Shown here piece after piece: positions 22,106-34,219 of a stretch of DNA of 64,000 nt. Numbering within the stretch: the first letter of the stretch is position 1; the number at the start of each line of letters is the position of its first letter. The notes below the pieces were generated by a model, which saw only the letters and a program-made list of their open reading frames with translations, searched no databases and had not been told where the DNA came from. Both the position numbers and the translations under genes were made by a program. This DNA comes from Campylorhamphus procurvoides (taxonomy: Eukaryota > Chordata > Aves > Passeriformes > Dendrocolaptidae): contig WBMV01002768.1 in assembly GCA_013396655.1 (NCBI GenBank), forward strand, positions 499,076-563,075. The letters run 5' to 3'.

Positions 22106-23696
22106 GATGAAATGGTTCCCCCAACTTTAACCTCATGCTGTACAGTTATTGCAAATGTAATTCCAGAATGGGTATTTTCCTGGATCTGCAGAGAACCCTG
22201 AAAATATCTCTGTTAATATAATATGGTTTGCTGGGTTCCAAAGGGCTTGGTGGGAATATTAGTGGCTAAATGATGGGCATCAGTGTTGTAGTTGCTTTAA
22301 TGGCACAAACACAGAAAGAGTTTAATGCTGTGTGGTGGATCAGGAGCTTTGTGTTTGGGTAACAGGGTCTTTGGATAGTTGGACCTCCCAAGGGCCTTTC
22401 AGGAGATGTCTTTGAGTGATTTGGGCTGACGTGCCTTTTGTTCTGTTCCTGCTGAGTGTTAAATAAGATTTAAGTCTCCTCAGTCGCTGTTTAGTTATTG
22501 AAGAACATCACAGTCAACACAAATGCAAACAAAACTGTCTGGATGTTTGTTTATACAACAGATCATTAGGAAGTATGTAGGAAAAAAATATTCTGGTCTG
22601 TTAGATAATTAATCTGCATTTTAAGAATTGTCTAAAGACATATTTGCAAGCTAGTCCATTGAGCTTCTGCTCATCTAGTCAATAATCCCCATATTTAATA
22701 GTCCCTAAGAATGTATTTCCATAATGTGCTGGGAACAGTCGAGAAATCTGCGTCTTTTTTTGTCTTAAGATGTCAGTGCTCGCACATTTCCTATGACAAA
22801 TTTTTTTTCTGACTGTGGGTGAAAAACCCAGACATATTATCTCCCAACTGGTAGGGCTGGGGCCAGGCTGAGGGAGTGAAAGCTGCTGAAAGCAAAGCCC
22901 CGGGTCCAGATCCCGGCGTGAATTTGCAATTTCCATCTGCCATCGGATGGCAGGGCTGTGAGTCTGCACCGTGCTGGCAGAGCTGCCCCAAACCCACCCC
23001 AAATCCCCCTTTCTTGGCTCCCCAAACCCCAACTCCTTCCCCTGTTGGTGTTGGAGGAGCAGGAGTGTCTTGGGAAGGAGGATCTGGGGGATGTCGTGAC
23101 TGATGCCCGACCCAGTGATGTGTTGTGATGAATGATCTGATGGAAGAGCTGGATCCTGCAGTGCTGGATTTACTCTGGCAGTGCTGGGGTTGAGGGAGGG
23201 GACCTGTTTGTCCCCTGGGGGCTGGATTTGCTGTGGGGAAGCTGCTGGGACCTGCAGGGGCTCCCCTGGTCCTGCAACAAGTTCTCCTGTGGGTGGTTTG
23301 GGGTGTCAGCAGCAGCTCCTCGTGTGCTCCCAGGTGGGAGGGATGGAGACAAGGGCTGAGGGTTGCCCATTATCCTGCTTTTGGGGGAAGGGAGAAGTGC
23401 ATGGGCTGGGATGTGATAATTTACTAATCCATGGCAATGAGACAGGGAGGGAAACCCACACCTGGAGAGAGGGACCCCTGGGAGATGGCACATCAAGGTG
23501 AGGAGCTGGAGCTTAATTTCATTATCTTATCACTAACTAGCTGGTCTTGTGCCGTGTTGTGAATTCTCAGGAGTGCTAATGCTATCTCTGGCTGTCTAAG
23601 CAAAGAAATAATGGATACAAGCAGGAAGAGCATTGTGTGCAGGCAGGGTATCTATACCTTAAAAATGATGTTGGCAAACTGGAGAGAGATAAGGGC

Positions 23697-23985
23697 AGAG
23701 CTACGGGGATGATGTGAGGGCTGGAAAACAGACTGGAGAGACACTGAAGCTCAATCTGCTTCTTTTAACAAAAGGAGTGATTTGATTATTGTCTCTAAGT
23801 ACTTAGCCAGGGGAGGAGACTTCTGCTGGCCGAAGGTATGAAGACGGGACATGGTTCTGTGGCTGCGTGTTTAGATAAATTCAGACAACAAAAAGGCATG
23901 TTTTATTTTTGTACAGCTTTGTATTTAAGCACAGGAGCAAATTACCCAGGGCTTGGTACATTTGCTGGTTTTAAATTGAAATTAT
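23697..23985 (+). repeat. Ancient CR1 relic, sense orientation
   Basis: A run of recognisable phrases survives in order: GGCTGGAAAACAGACTGGAG, GCTCAATCTGCTTC, TTTAACAAAAGGAG, GATTTGATTATTGTCTCTAAG, ACTTAGCC, GGCCGAAGGTATGAAG, TAGATAAATTCAGACAAC, GAGCAAATTACCCAGGGC. These are landmarks of the old CR1 group shared by birds, turtles and crocodilians. Divergence is much greater than in the younger CR1 fragments here, which suggests an old insertion. Confidence 0.7.
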
Positions 23986-24415
23986 ACATCTTGCCGTGTT
24001 CTTTTAGGTCAACTGCAGGTTTGATGTGGGAAAAACTCAGCATGAGTCAGTCACAACTAAAACAAGATTTTCAAAATGGTCATTATTGCCCTTCAAATAT
24101 TTCAGTCATGCCATGAATCTCTTTTGTTTGTGTGTGGAGAGAGCAGGGATGCAGAATGCTGCAGGATTTCAGGCTGGAGTTCAGAAGGGCTTGGGTTGGT
24201 GTCAGCTGAGCCCGTGTCTAGGTCTGAGCTAAGGAATGTCCTTTCCCAGTGCTGATGGGACAGCAGAGCCTGTTTGGATGTGCCCAGGGCAGCTTGGGGG
24301 GTTCTGCCTTCATCAGACCCAGCTCCTTTTGCTCTTCCATGAGACACTCCAAGCCTCCTGCACAGGAACAAGGGATGCTGCACCACGACCCCTTTCTGCC
24401 CCCACCTGAGTCGCG

Positions 24416-24432
24416 TTCAGCACCAGGGAGAG
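24416..24432 (+). promoter_or_regulatory. RE1/NRSE (REST) consensus site
   Basis: TTCAGCACCAGGGAGAG matches the 17-nt RE1 consensus NTYAGMRCCNNRGMSAG at every specified position, including the AGCACC left half and the GGAGAG right half with canonical spacing. REST (NRSF) silences neuronal genes in non-neuronal cells. Its position, about 9 kb into the presumed first intron of a glutamate-receptor gene, is biologically sensible. Whether the site is bound cannot be seen from sequence. Confidence 0.65.
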
Positions 24433-24769
24433 GGATTAGGAGGCATCATTAGCGCTCAGTGGGTGGCTGGCATGTTAATTAGGGCACAGGGCATGCTCAG
24501 CAAGGTTACTGTCACCTAATGCTCAGCTCCTCGCCAACCTTAAAGCTGCGGAGGGAGGAAGGAGTGGGGAAGGAGCAGTGGCAAGAAAATGCAGCGTGAA
24601 CCAAGCCACGTTGGGCAGGGCTTGGGACAGGGAGGCTGCTCAGCCATCCCACAGCCTTGTCCTGTCCCCATCCACCCCGCTGCAGAATTGAAGGGTGTTT
24701 CCTTTCAGATGGTGGCATCTCAGGGTTTTTTCCCCCCTCTCCATGTTTGATGCTGCTGCATTGAAGAAG

Positions 24770-25110
24770 ATTCAATTAGTGCTGTATCAGTACAAGGGAG
24801 AGATTACCATGTGCAAAACCACCTTTTGCTTAAGTTAGTAATATTGCAGCTGTTAATTGAGTGTTCATTGATTGGCTGTCACTACCTTGATGTGCTGTTC
24901 TCCTCTCGGGTGGACACCCTCCCCCTGATTAAAGAGTAGAGCTGCTCTTGCACCGGTTAAACTGTCTTGGCTGTTCATTTTTCCCCTGTGGTTCCATTTT
25001 AGCAGCTGTATAATTAGCACCATCTCCTCCTCTTTGCAGAGAGCTCAGCCTGCACACCATCCTTGTTCTCGCCCAAGTACCTTTAATGCTTTAATACTTC
25101 AGGGCTTTTA
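24770..25110. other. AT-rich, repeat-free element, candidate conserved non-coding DNA
   Basis: This block is dense in homeodomain-type cores: CAATTAG, TTAATTG, TTCATTGATTGG, CTGATTAAAG and ATAATTAGC. It includes a CATTGATTGG stretch and no recognisable repeat or exon. The composition contrasts with the G-rich flanks. Conservation cannot be tested here. Confidence 0.35.
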
Positions 25111-27479
25111 AGTGGCCCTAGACAAGAGTTTAAGCAGGGGATGTGTTTGAACTCCATCCAAGAGCTGTTGTCTGCCTGGATTTAGGGTCTGAGTTTGCCC
25201 CGAAATTGCTTCGTTCATTAGAGGTTCTTTGTTGCTGAGGGTTCAATTATGGAAGTGAATGGTGTTTTATGAGGATGGAGGTGGGGAAAGAAAAGCCAAA
25301 GCCTTTCTCCTTTAATGGTGTCTGTTATGTAAGCGACTCAGAAATCGGGTAATTTTGGACAAGTCATGCTGGTGACTGGTCACCAAACTGTGTAATCCTT
25401 TCACGTTTTCCTTGTCCAAGCCTTTTGCCATGTTCCAGTGGAGCAGCTGAGGCTCCCTGGGCAGGCTGTGAGTGTGCAGGTGGGAAGGGGTTCCTGGGCA
25501 GGAGGCACACCCAGGGGAGTGTGGCAGGAGGGCTGGGTGTAGCACCCACATCCACATGGCCCTGAGTCCTCTGAGCCCTTTCCTGGCACACAAAGAGGGG
25601 CTGGCAGCACATTCCAGTAATGCCCTGCACTAAATGATGCTCTTCCTCTGCAGCCCCTGTGTGATCCAACGTGCCCAGAGTAATTGCATCTTCCCTCAAA
25701 GAACAGCACTCGTGGCACAACGTGGTGCAGTTTGGCACACTCAATTATTGCTGCTCTGGAGCTCTGAGGTTTGGAGGGGGCTGTCCTGGAGCTGTGGGCT
25801 GGGTTGAGACATCTTCCTGGTGTATGTTTGGTGGGCTTTGAGCACTTGAGAAAGATTAATTAACCCGAGGTGAGAGACTGAGATTTAACATTTATATAGG
25901 GAGGAAGGAAATTAATATTCCTTCTGCCATGCTGAGTGTGTTTAAACTTCTGCTTTCAGCTTGTCTGACTTGGAATATCTTCTAACTTGTACAAATGATA
26001 GGACAATTTGTTTTAGATGATGAGTTATGAGAATATTGTTCATAGACCCAGAACACGACATTTTCAATCATATCTTTATTGCATTGGTAAGGGAAAAAAC
26101 TTTCAGTATCTTGATATGCTTGTCCTTTGGAGACCAAGTCAATTACCATATTGTATAATAATTTACTCTGTGGCTCTTTGGTCTTCGGGAATGTCATCAT
26201 GTCAAGAGGAAAATCCTGCAGGGTTTATTGGAGCTCTTACATTGAAAGGATAGCACGAGATGATATCCATAGGTGGCATTCAGGAGAAGGAAAATGACTT
26301 AAGAAATGTATGGTGGCAAAATAAATAAGTTACAGTCATTTGGTCTCTTCTGCTTTTTGGCAAAGTGCAGCTTTAAACTGAGAACAACCACCAGAAACTT
26401 GTTTTCCATCAGCCTGATGAAATGGAGGTGGAGATTCTCTTGCAAACTCCTGCTGGGGATCCCAGACTTTGAGAATTTGTCAGAAATCATGACAAATGAT
26501 GAAATCGTTCTCCCAGCCCTTAGCTGAGGTCACTGGTGGAGTCTGGGTGTTGGGAGCAGTTCCTGCAGGGTTCAACCTGCTGGGAATTACAGAGGTTTGA
26601 GTTGGTTTGGTCCACTTGGTGGGGTTTTTCTGGGGAAGAGCATCATGCTGGAAGGCCTGTCCTCACTTGGACAAGCCTGGAATATGGCACATGAACATGG
26701 GCTGATGCTACAGGAGCTGGAAATGCTGCTCTGAACTCCTAACTCAGAGCAGTTTTCTCCTTGAGTACAAACTGAGCAGATTCCCAGTCTCAGCAATCCC
26801 CAAGCCCCATTTGCAGGCCCTGCTGTTAATGCAGTGCAGCTGCCATGCTCCATTTCCTGCATAAATGCAGCTCTTAGAGCTGTCACATATGCTGGATGGA
26901 AACACTTCCCCTCACCTGCTCCTGGCTGGAGTGGCAATTTTGGGAAGGGAGTCCCCAGACGAGGGAGATGATGGTTGTGGCTGTGCATTAGTGCATATGG
27001 CAGGACTAGAAACCCACCATTTCCAAGCTGCTGTGGAGAGAGGAAACGCTCAAAATGCAGTTCTACAGATGGAATTTTTGGGCTGTAGAGCTTGGCTCGA
27101 GCCCTCCTGGTTCTGGAGCTTTGTTTACGTGCAGGTTTTGTGCCGGGTTTTGATTTTCCTATTATTGAGGCTGTTATATTTTTATAGAGTTGCATTACTC
27201 ATTGGTTCATTTTATTCCTTTCAAGTTTGCCAGCCATGACTAATGAAGAGTTTTGCTGCAGCCTCATGTGGAGTGGACACTCAGGCTGGTTAAAAGAGTT
27301 TCTTAGTTCTTTGTTTCTTCCTCAGCATCCAGATTTGATACTGAAGAGCTGGTGCTTGAGAAGTTGTGTCTCCTTTCTTCTCTGCCTCCAGCCCAGGAGA
27401 GGATGATTCAGGAGTTTCAGAAGTTAAGGGGATGATTCAAAGATTTGAAGTCTCTCCACTTCAGATGAGGGCTGGTTTT

Positions 27480-27576
27480 TCAAGGCCAGACTGGATGGGG
27501 CTTGGAGTGATGTGGTCTAGGAACGAGATGATCTTTCAGGTCCCTTCCAGCCCAAACCAGTCTGTAATTCCATGGT
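27480..27576 (+). repeat. CR1 LINE 3' end, sense orientation
   Basis: CAAGGCCAGACTGGATGGGG, TGTGGTCTAG, AGATGATCTTTCAGGTCCC, TTCCAGCCCAAACCAGTCTG and TAATTCCATGG follow the CR1 sense 3' end (consensus CCTTCCAACCCAAACCATTCTATGATTC). The copy has lost the middle portion that normally contains the CATGGCAGG segment. Confidence 0.85.
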
Positions 27577-30494
27577 CTTTGTAGTCAGCTCAGTGCATTC
27601 TGTGGCAAAGCACCATCCCTGTGGGAATCCTGGGAATCCTGGACCAGGTGAGGGCTGCGTTTTATGGGACCATCAGGGGTGGAGGAAATGTGCTGCCTTT
27701 TCCTTTCCAGTGGGAATTAAGGTTTCTGGTTAATCTTATTTCCATTACTGGGGTGTTTGTCCTTTAATGGGCAGCTCCAGTTTGGTGAAGGAATGAGTTT
27801 CCTTTCAGGTGAAAGGATGAACTTCTGTTGAAGTGACAATGTGTCAGCCCCTGGGCTGGTGTTGCAGGGTGGGATGTTTTTGGTGTCCCAGGCTGTTCTC
27901 CCTGTCCCCAGCAGGATGGCCTGTTTGGGACCATTTAGTGCCAGTGCTGTTCATGTTTTCTGTGTAGAACTGGCCCTGAATGCTTTAACAAGGTCACGTG
28001 CAGGAACCTCCTCCTATTTCTGCTCCACTGCTGAGTTGCTGCTGTCATTTTTCTCCTCCTCTGCCTCTCTTACATGAGGCTTTGTCCTCCACACGAAGCA
28101 GCTGACCCAGAGTCTGTTGTTCCCTCTGTTTGGTCACATCCCTGTGCCCCCAACTCTTGCTGGTTGAGGTGATGTTCTCTTGGTTTAGGAGTCAGTGAGG
28201 CCAGGGAATGTTCCTGGATGTGAGCAGCAAAAAAGAGCAGGGAATCTGAGAGTGCTTCAACTCAAAATGATTCTGCCCAGCTCCTGGAACACAGCTGCTC
28301 TGCCTGGACAGCCTGCTGGACTGAATTCAGTTTAAAGAAACAAATCAAATCTATGAATTGTAGTTTTAGATTCACTGACACTTGGGGTGTGCTTTGGGTG
28401 GTGACATTTGAGGATTCTGACTATGTTATGAAGAGCAAGTGGATGGTTTGAGTGGTTTGTCACTCCATCTTTCAAGAACAATGGATTTATAAATATATTC
28501 ATAAAGGATGTGTGAGAATTTGGAACTTTATGACCCTATTTTGCCCTCATTAACTGAATAATTTGGGATTTGGGTACTTTTGGACACACAGCCATGAATA
28601 TCTATTAAAAATTTCAAATACCCTTCCTAAAAAGAAAAAAAAAGACAGTGCAAAACAGATTGAGATGACTTGTTTTTTTGGTTTTAATTAGAGGAAGCTG
28701 TTGTCTTGTGTACTCGGGTGTTCCCACGGAGATGACGAGCTTTGGAATTTGAATTCACTGCACATTTTTTATTCACTTTCTTCCAGATTCTCTTCCTGAA
28801 CTTTGCACGGTGGGTGGGACTTGTGTTCACCTTGTTAGAGCATCTAAACCCCTCTAATTACTGGGGAAATGGCTTTTGGTGGCTGAGAATTACCCAAACC
28901 AGCTGCTGTGCATGTGCTGGCTTTCTGGTGTTTTGTTTTTCCAAGGTGTGGATGCAGCTCCTTAATTTAAACAACGGGGAGATGTGAGTGTGATTGGTGT
29001 GTCTGTGAATGCTCCACACAATGAGCTGTGCTGGGCTCTGTGTTTTCCTGTCATGTATCCACTCCTGTCCAAGAGAATTGGTTTGTATTTGGGGTATTGT
29101 TATTTTGCAACTGAAATGAAGTAACATGGAATTTTTTTTGTTTTAACATGGAGCCACTGGGAGCAGTTAGTCAGTGAATACAAAAAGGCACCAGCCCTAA
29201 TGATGACAAAGAAAAGTTCTTTATGGGATCTGGGAGCAAAAGGCAGGGAACAAATGGATGCAGCCTGCAGAGGCACAGGATGGAATTCATCAGGGAAACA
29301 GGACTTCCAAATAATTACCTATGCAGTTGGTAATGTCTCAGGTGATTAGTTAGGGCCTGCTTGTCCCATCCTTCCTGGGCAAAGTGCCTGCAAGAAGGAA
29401 AAATAGGGTTGTAGGAGCTAAAGAAAGATAAAGAAGCTACTCCAAAGATCCCTCTCTGGTTTCCCATGGTCTGGGAAAACAGGAGGAAGGGGTTCTCATG
29501 GAGACTTGTGTCTGGATTCCAGCTCTTTGCTGAAGGAGAGGGCAGGGGCCACAGGCTGCCTTTGGGTGCCTTGGTACAATGGGATCAGCAAAGCAGCTCC
29601 TCCTGGATGAGGTGCAGGCTGTTCCCTTCATCACACAGGGCTGGGGGATAGAAAGGAAGGTGAGAAAGAAGGGGAGCTCTGGGCAGGACCTTGCTCAGAA
29701 GTGCCCAGCTCTGGCTCAGGGCTCAGTACAGCATCCCTCCCAAGGCTCAGTGCACAGAAGGAAGGGATGTAGAGCCAGATCAGAAGGGAAATGTTGGTGT
29801 GTAAGGGCTGGGAGCAGAGATGTTGCTCCCCAGTCCTGCTCCAACAATAGGTGTGAGATTGTGCCGCTGATTGCATCGTGGTTACTCAGAGAGCTTTGCC
29901 TCTCTGCCATTCACTCCCCAGCACGCTCTGACTCTTCCATCTATTACTCTGTTGGAAAACTCCCTTGTGTTGCCTTGGCCTGGTTGGTGGCTCCAGGTCC
30001 CAGTGCTCTGGCACAGCACTGCTTCCCTCTCTGGTTTCCCAAGGCCACCAGCCAATGTTTCAGAGGTTGGGAGCTCCAATCTGCAGTTGAGGCACAAAAA
30101 TCACCCTTGGACTGTTGCATTTCTGAAGGTCATTAACTTACCTGAAACAGGAATCTGAGTGCCAGTGTCTGCCATGTGTGTGTAAGGGAAAATGAGGCCA
30201 GTGCCCTTAGAAATTGGCTGCTTCTGTTTAACTTTGCTTGCCAGTTTGGGAGTGTAACCCACAGAGCTCCTGTTTGTGCTGTTGCTTTGGCTGGGCCACG
30301 TGCACAGGTTTGGATGGCGATGCAGCAACAGCAAATCTGTGAGCTGGGCTTGCAGAGGGCAGTTCAAATAAGATGGGCCATCAGTTGTGTTCTGTAATGT
30401 TTGATTTATTAGGGCCTGGGAACCTGCAGCCATCTCGGTGCTGAACACATGCCCACAGGAATGAAACAGAAACAGTCTCAAAGAAAGGCAATGA

Positions 30495-30680
30495 ACTCTT
30501 CTCAACAGCAGAAATTACAGCAAGAAAAATCGAGGCTGGACATCAGGAAGCGTTGAACAGTAAAAATAGTGAAGCGCTGAAATAGATTGCTAAGGGAGTT
30601 TGCAGAGTATCTGTCACTGGAGATCTTAAAGAACAGATTAGACAAATGGCCTGGAAGGACTGAGCTTGTTGGATGGACAG
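30495..30680 (+). repeat. Older CR1 relic, sense orientation
   Basis: GAGGCTGGACATCAGGAAG, ATAGTGAAGCGCTGAAATAG, ATTGCTAAGGGAG, CTGTCACTGGAGATCTTAAAG and AACAGATTAGACAAATGG are in CR1 order and orientation (consensus GTGAAGCACTGGAACAGATTGCC...TTGGAGATTTTTAAGAACAGG). The relic is diverged and lacks a clean octamer terminus. Confidence 0.78.
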
Positions 30681-31108
30681 GAGGACTAACAGAGCTCTTC
30701 ATTTACTCCCTGTTTCCCACGGCCCCTCCATCAGTGTCACAGCAGTTCCTGCCCTGCCTGCTCTGACTGGATGGAGAGACCTGAACTTAACCCAGCTTGG
30801 CACAGCCTGGCCCTGGGGTGTGCACAGCCCTGGGTTACCTGGCTCTTTGGTAATTCCTTATGTTAGCCCTCTGGTCACCAAGAAACCTGTGCCAGGTATT
30901 GACAATAAAACACAAGCAGCAGCCTTGGGCTGCTACAAACTTGGGTTCAACCCACAGTCGTGCCCCAGAGCTCCCATGAGCCCTGGCCAGGTTGTGTTTA
31001 ACCTCCTGACCACAGCCCAGACTCTCTGCAATAAGTAGAGGTCTCTGTGTTAGGGACTGGAGGTAAATTCTGTCCTTCTGTGGTCCATGGTTGATTAGAG
31101 ATGGTGGT

Positions 31109-31280
31109 AATCACAGGATGGTTTGGGTTGGAGGGGACCATAAAAATCATGTCATTCCACCCCCTGCCATGGGCAGGGACACCTCCCATTAGCCCAGGTT
31201 GATCCAAGCCCTGTCCAACCTTGAGCATTCCCAGGGATGGGACACCTCTGCTCCCTTTTTGTACCCTGGGAGTGGTTCTG
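31109..31280 (-). repeat. CR1 LINE 3'-end fragment
   Basis: AATCACAGGATGGTTTGGG, TTGGAGGGGACCATAAAAATC, CATTCCACCCCCTGCCATGG, GCAGGGACACCTCCCATTAG and CATTCCCAGGGATGGGACACC match the antisense CR1 3' end. The fragment lies about 430 bp from the older sense-oriented relic but belongs to a younger group. Confidence 0.93.
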
Positions 31281-31284
31281 CTGC

Positions 31285-33880
31285 CTGTGATGTGCAGTCT
31301 GTCCTTTACAAGCAGGTTTATGTAAATTGGAGTTGGTGTTGTATGAAAACGTCAGACCTCAAGGCTTTCAGGGCTCTGTAAGGAACAAACAACAAAAAAA
31401 AAAGAAATTTGGAGAATTAAATATTTCTGACTGGGGCATGCTAAATCTTTTGCTGTTTAGGAAGGTGAGAAATTAAAATTGCAAAACAGGCAGCAAGGGA
31501 GCGAGTCGGTGTGCGTGGCAGGGTTGGCTGGGGCTCCTGACTTCAGAGAGGCTGAGTGAGGGAATCAGCAGAGACACAGAGCTCCTTCACATTCAGAGCA
31601 GTCTGAAAAGCCCTGTGTGCCAGGGCCCTGGGCTTCGTTTGCATGTGCAGGAGGACAGCGAGCTCTTGCCATGCAGTGCTGGAGTTGTTTCACTTGTGTT
31701 TTCCCTGTCTCTGTGGTGCTGAGATGAGAGTGCTGGGAACACTGAGGGGGCCCTGGATTTGTGTCCTTTCCCTGTCTGTTTTAATCTGCAGAATCTCTGC
31801 AAAGATAAACTGAGGAGAGCGAGTTGAACAGGAGGTTCCAGATGAAAACCCAATTTATAAATCTATAAGCATGGGGAGAGGGAAAGGAGAGGAGAGCATG
31901 GGTTGCCTGGTGGGCTGCAGAGCCTCAGATCAGCTGTGTGATGGGGAAACTTCTGCCTGGAAAAGGGAAAATCACGGGGTGTTTGATTTGATGTGGAGAG
32001 ACTGCATTCTCTGTCTTACAGGGCTCTGTTAGCACTCTCGATGTACAAAGCACAGATTATGTCGTCCCTGTGGAAGAAAACCACTTCTGTTGAGCCTTTG
32101 CTGGCCTTGCTGCACCCCTGGGGGCAGGTCTGGCTGCTTAAAGCAAAGGCATGGTTGTGTTTTATTTCAGACTGAAGCAGGTTCTGCACAAGGTATCTGC
32201 TGCATTAACCTGTCCTGACTGGCAGCGTGGTGTGTGTCCAGGCCCTCCACTGGGGGAGAACCTTTGGATGAGCTGGGGGACACCCTCCAGGGATGTGCCT
32301 GAGATGTGAAGCTCTGGCCAGGACCAAAGGGTGGTGTCCCCATTCCTAAGGGGGATGGAGTGGCTGGTTCACAGCTGTTTGAGGCATCTCCAGAAGATGC
32401 CAGGAGTGGATTCTGCATCTCCAGAGGCCTGTCCTTGTGACCATGTGGGAGCTTTGGAAGAGGAGCTTGTCCTGCAGAGAGCAGGGGGCCCTTTGCCCGT
32501 GTCCCAGCCCTCCTTGGGGCGAGGGCAGGCGGGTGCCAGGCAGCAGCCCCTTCCTCCCCTGAAGTGTGGCCCTGGCAGCTCCAGTGCCTCGTTACTCTGG
32601 CAACAAACTGCAGGCAGACAGCACCAAGGAGCTGAATTCAGCCCCTTGTTCCAAGAAAAATGCTCTCATTGAAGCAAAACCCTGCTGCCTTCATCCTGCT
32701 GAATGACACCGACATCCCCTAGGACTGGGGGTGGGAGGAGGTGCCCTCCAGAGCTGTGTCCCCATCAGGGCCACCAAACCATGTCCCTCGTGTTTGGAGG
32801 TGACTGAGCCCCAGGGACACGGGGAAAGAGCTGGTTTGGGGAGGTGAGAGTGCAAAAGGGGCTGGGGATGGATAGAGAGGGGGAGATGCTGGGGAGGGGT
32901 AGGACAAGGAGAGCCACTGGCAATGCCAGGGACTGTCACTGTGACAGGGCTCGATGTCAACAGGAGATGGGAATTGTCCTCATCCCACCAGCACGAAGGG
33001 AGCCCTGCAGAGCACCCCCCTCTGCTTGTTCCTCAGCCTCCAAGGGTAACAAAAGCATCCGTGGCACTGGGGATGTGCTGCTTCTCTGGGATCCAGAGAG
33101 CTGCCCAGAATGATAATTGGGTGCTCTTCCATTTTTTTTCGAGGAGCTAACAGGCTACTGCACAAAGTAATTAACTGGACAGATGGATACAGCACAATTT
33201 GTAAACGTCGACAGCAACAATAAGGCATTTTTTTTAAAAGGCCTTGTGTCAGCAGAAGGGCTCCAGGTTGGGGCTGGCTTTCAGGGAAGCAGCTAAAATA
33301 AATGAGTCTTTAAAAAATTAATAATCTTCATAGCTGCAGATGATGCAGGTGTCTGGTGGTGGCAGTGAGGACAGCCAAAAGCTGGGGGAGCAAAAAGGCC
33401 ATTGCTGGCTCGAGTGTATATTCACATTGTCCATGCAGAACATCCCCTTTGTGCCTGGGAAGGGGGTGGGTTATCATTCAAATGTGTGAGAAGACTGAAA
33501 AAATATGGGGTTTGCAGTAGCAAATCCAATCAAGGTGTTTTCAGTTTGTTACCTCAGCTCTGGGGCTCTCAGATCCATTTCAAGGCATCTGTAATGGGGG
33601 ATGAAAAGGCTTCTTTTGCTGCAGCCTGTTAGTGTTTGGTTAAAGAGGAAGATGTGTGTTTCTCCCACACTTGCTCCCCAGTCCTTTCAAATGTCAGGTC
33701 TTCCCTGTGTAACACATCAGCCTTTTCAATTCGTGCTGTTTGCTGGTTTAATTATGTGTGGGATGTTCTTCCCTTTGTGTGGGAGAAACGCTGGTCCTTC
33801 CTGCAGCAGTGACCTCCCAGCTGGTGGCCTTTCAATGTGGTACCAAAGGCAGATAAAATACAAATCAGAGCTGTAGGGAA
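31285..33880 (+). other. Presumed large intron, third segment
   Basis: This is unique-looking sequence without credible exons or tandem repeats. An AT-rich patch at 33165-33330 (AATTTGTAAACG, GTCTTTAAAAAATTAATAATC) is the only compositional feature. Confidence 0.4.
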
Positions 33881-33887
33881 GCAGCTC

Positions 33888-34215
33888 ACACAGAATCACA
33901 AAATGGTCTGGGCTGGAAGGGGCCTCGAGGATTGTGTCATTCCACTCCTGCCATCAGCAGGGACATCATCTCTGAGGGTGCTCAGAGCTCTGTCCAGCCT
34001 GGCCCTGGACACTTCCAGGGATGGAGCAGCCACAGCTTCTCTGGGCACCCTGTACCAGGGGCTCCCACCATCACAGGGAAGGCTTTTTTCCTACTAGTCA
34101 ATCTAATTAATTTTATTATTTATTTCTAAAACTCAATCTAACCCTGCTCTGTCAGGTTGTCCTGTCACTGCATGCCCCTGTAAATAGTCTCTCTCCAAGA
34201 GAGACTTGCTTGGGC
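33888..34215 (-). repeat. CR1 LINE 3' end, longest copy in the window
   Basis: About 330 bp follow the antisense CR1 end in order: CACAGAATCACAAAATGG, GGGCTGGAAGGGGCC, GCTCTGTCCAGCCTGGCC, CACTTCCAGGGATGGAGCAG, CTTCTCTGGGCACCCTGTACC, an AT-rich expansion near 34095-34125, AACTCAATCTAACCCTGCTC, TGTCCTGTCACTGCATGCCC and CTGTAAATAGTCTCTCTCC. It retains more of the 5' side than the other copies. Confidence 0.95.
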
Positions 34216-34219
34216 CTCT

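Larger units (their letters stand above)
23990..30490 (+). other. Presumed large intron, second segment
   Basis: No coding exon is supported. The segment holds an RE1-type site (24416-24432), a CR1 end (27480-27576), and AT-rich stretches at 24770-25110 and 25850-26300 that resemble conserved non-coding DNA. The remainder is unique-looking intronic sequence with short chance open frames. Confidence 0.4.

Noticed and set aside
25982..26200. 72-residue minus-strand frame with ordinary-looking composition (VSKGQAYQDTES region)
   Set aside because: Considered as a transposase or LINE scrap. No second segment in frame and no known motif. More likely AT-rich non-coding DNA.
31700..31720. Second RE1-like site on the minus strand (CTCTGTGGTGCTGA region)
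   Set aside because: One required base of the 17-nt consensus is wrong, so it is expected by chance at a much higher rate than the perfect site.
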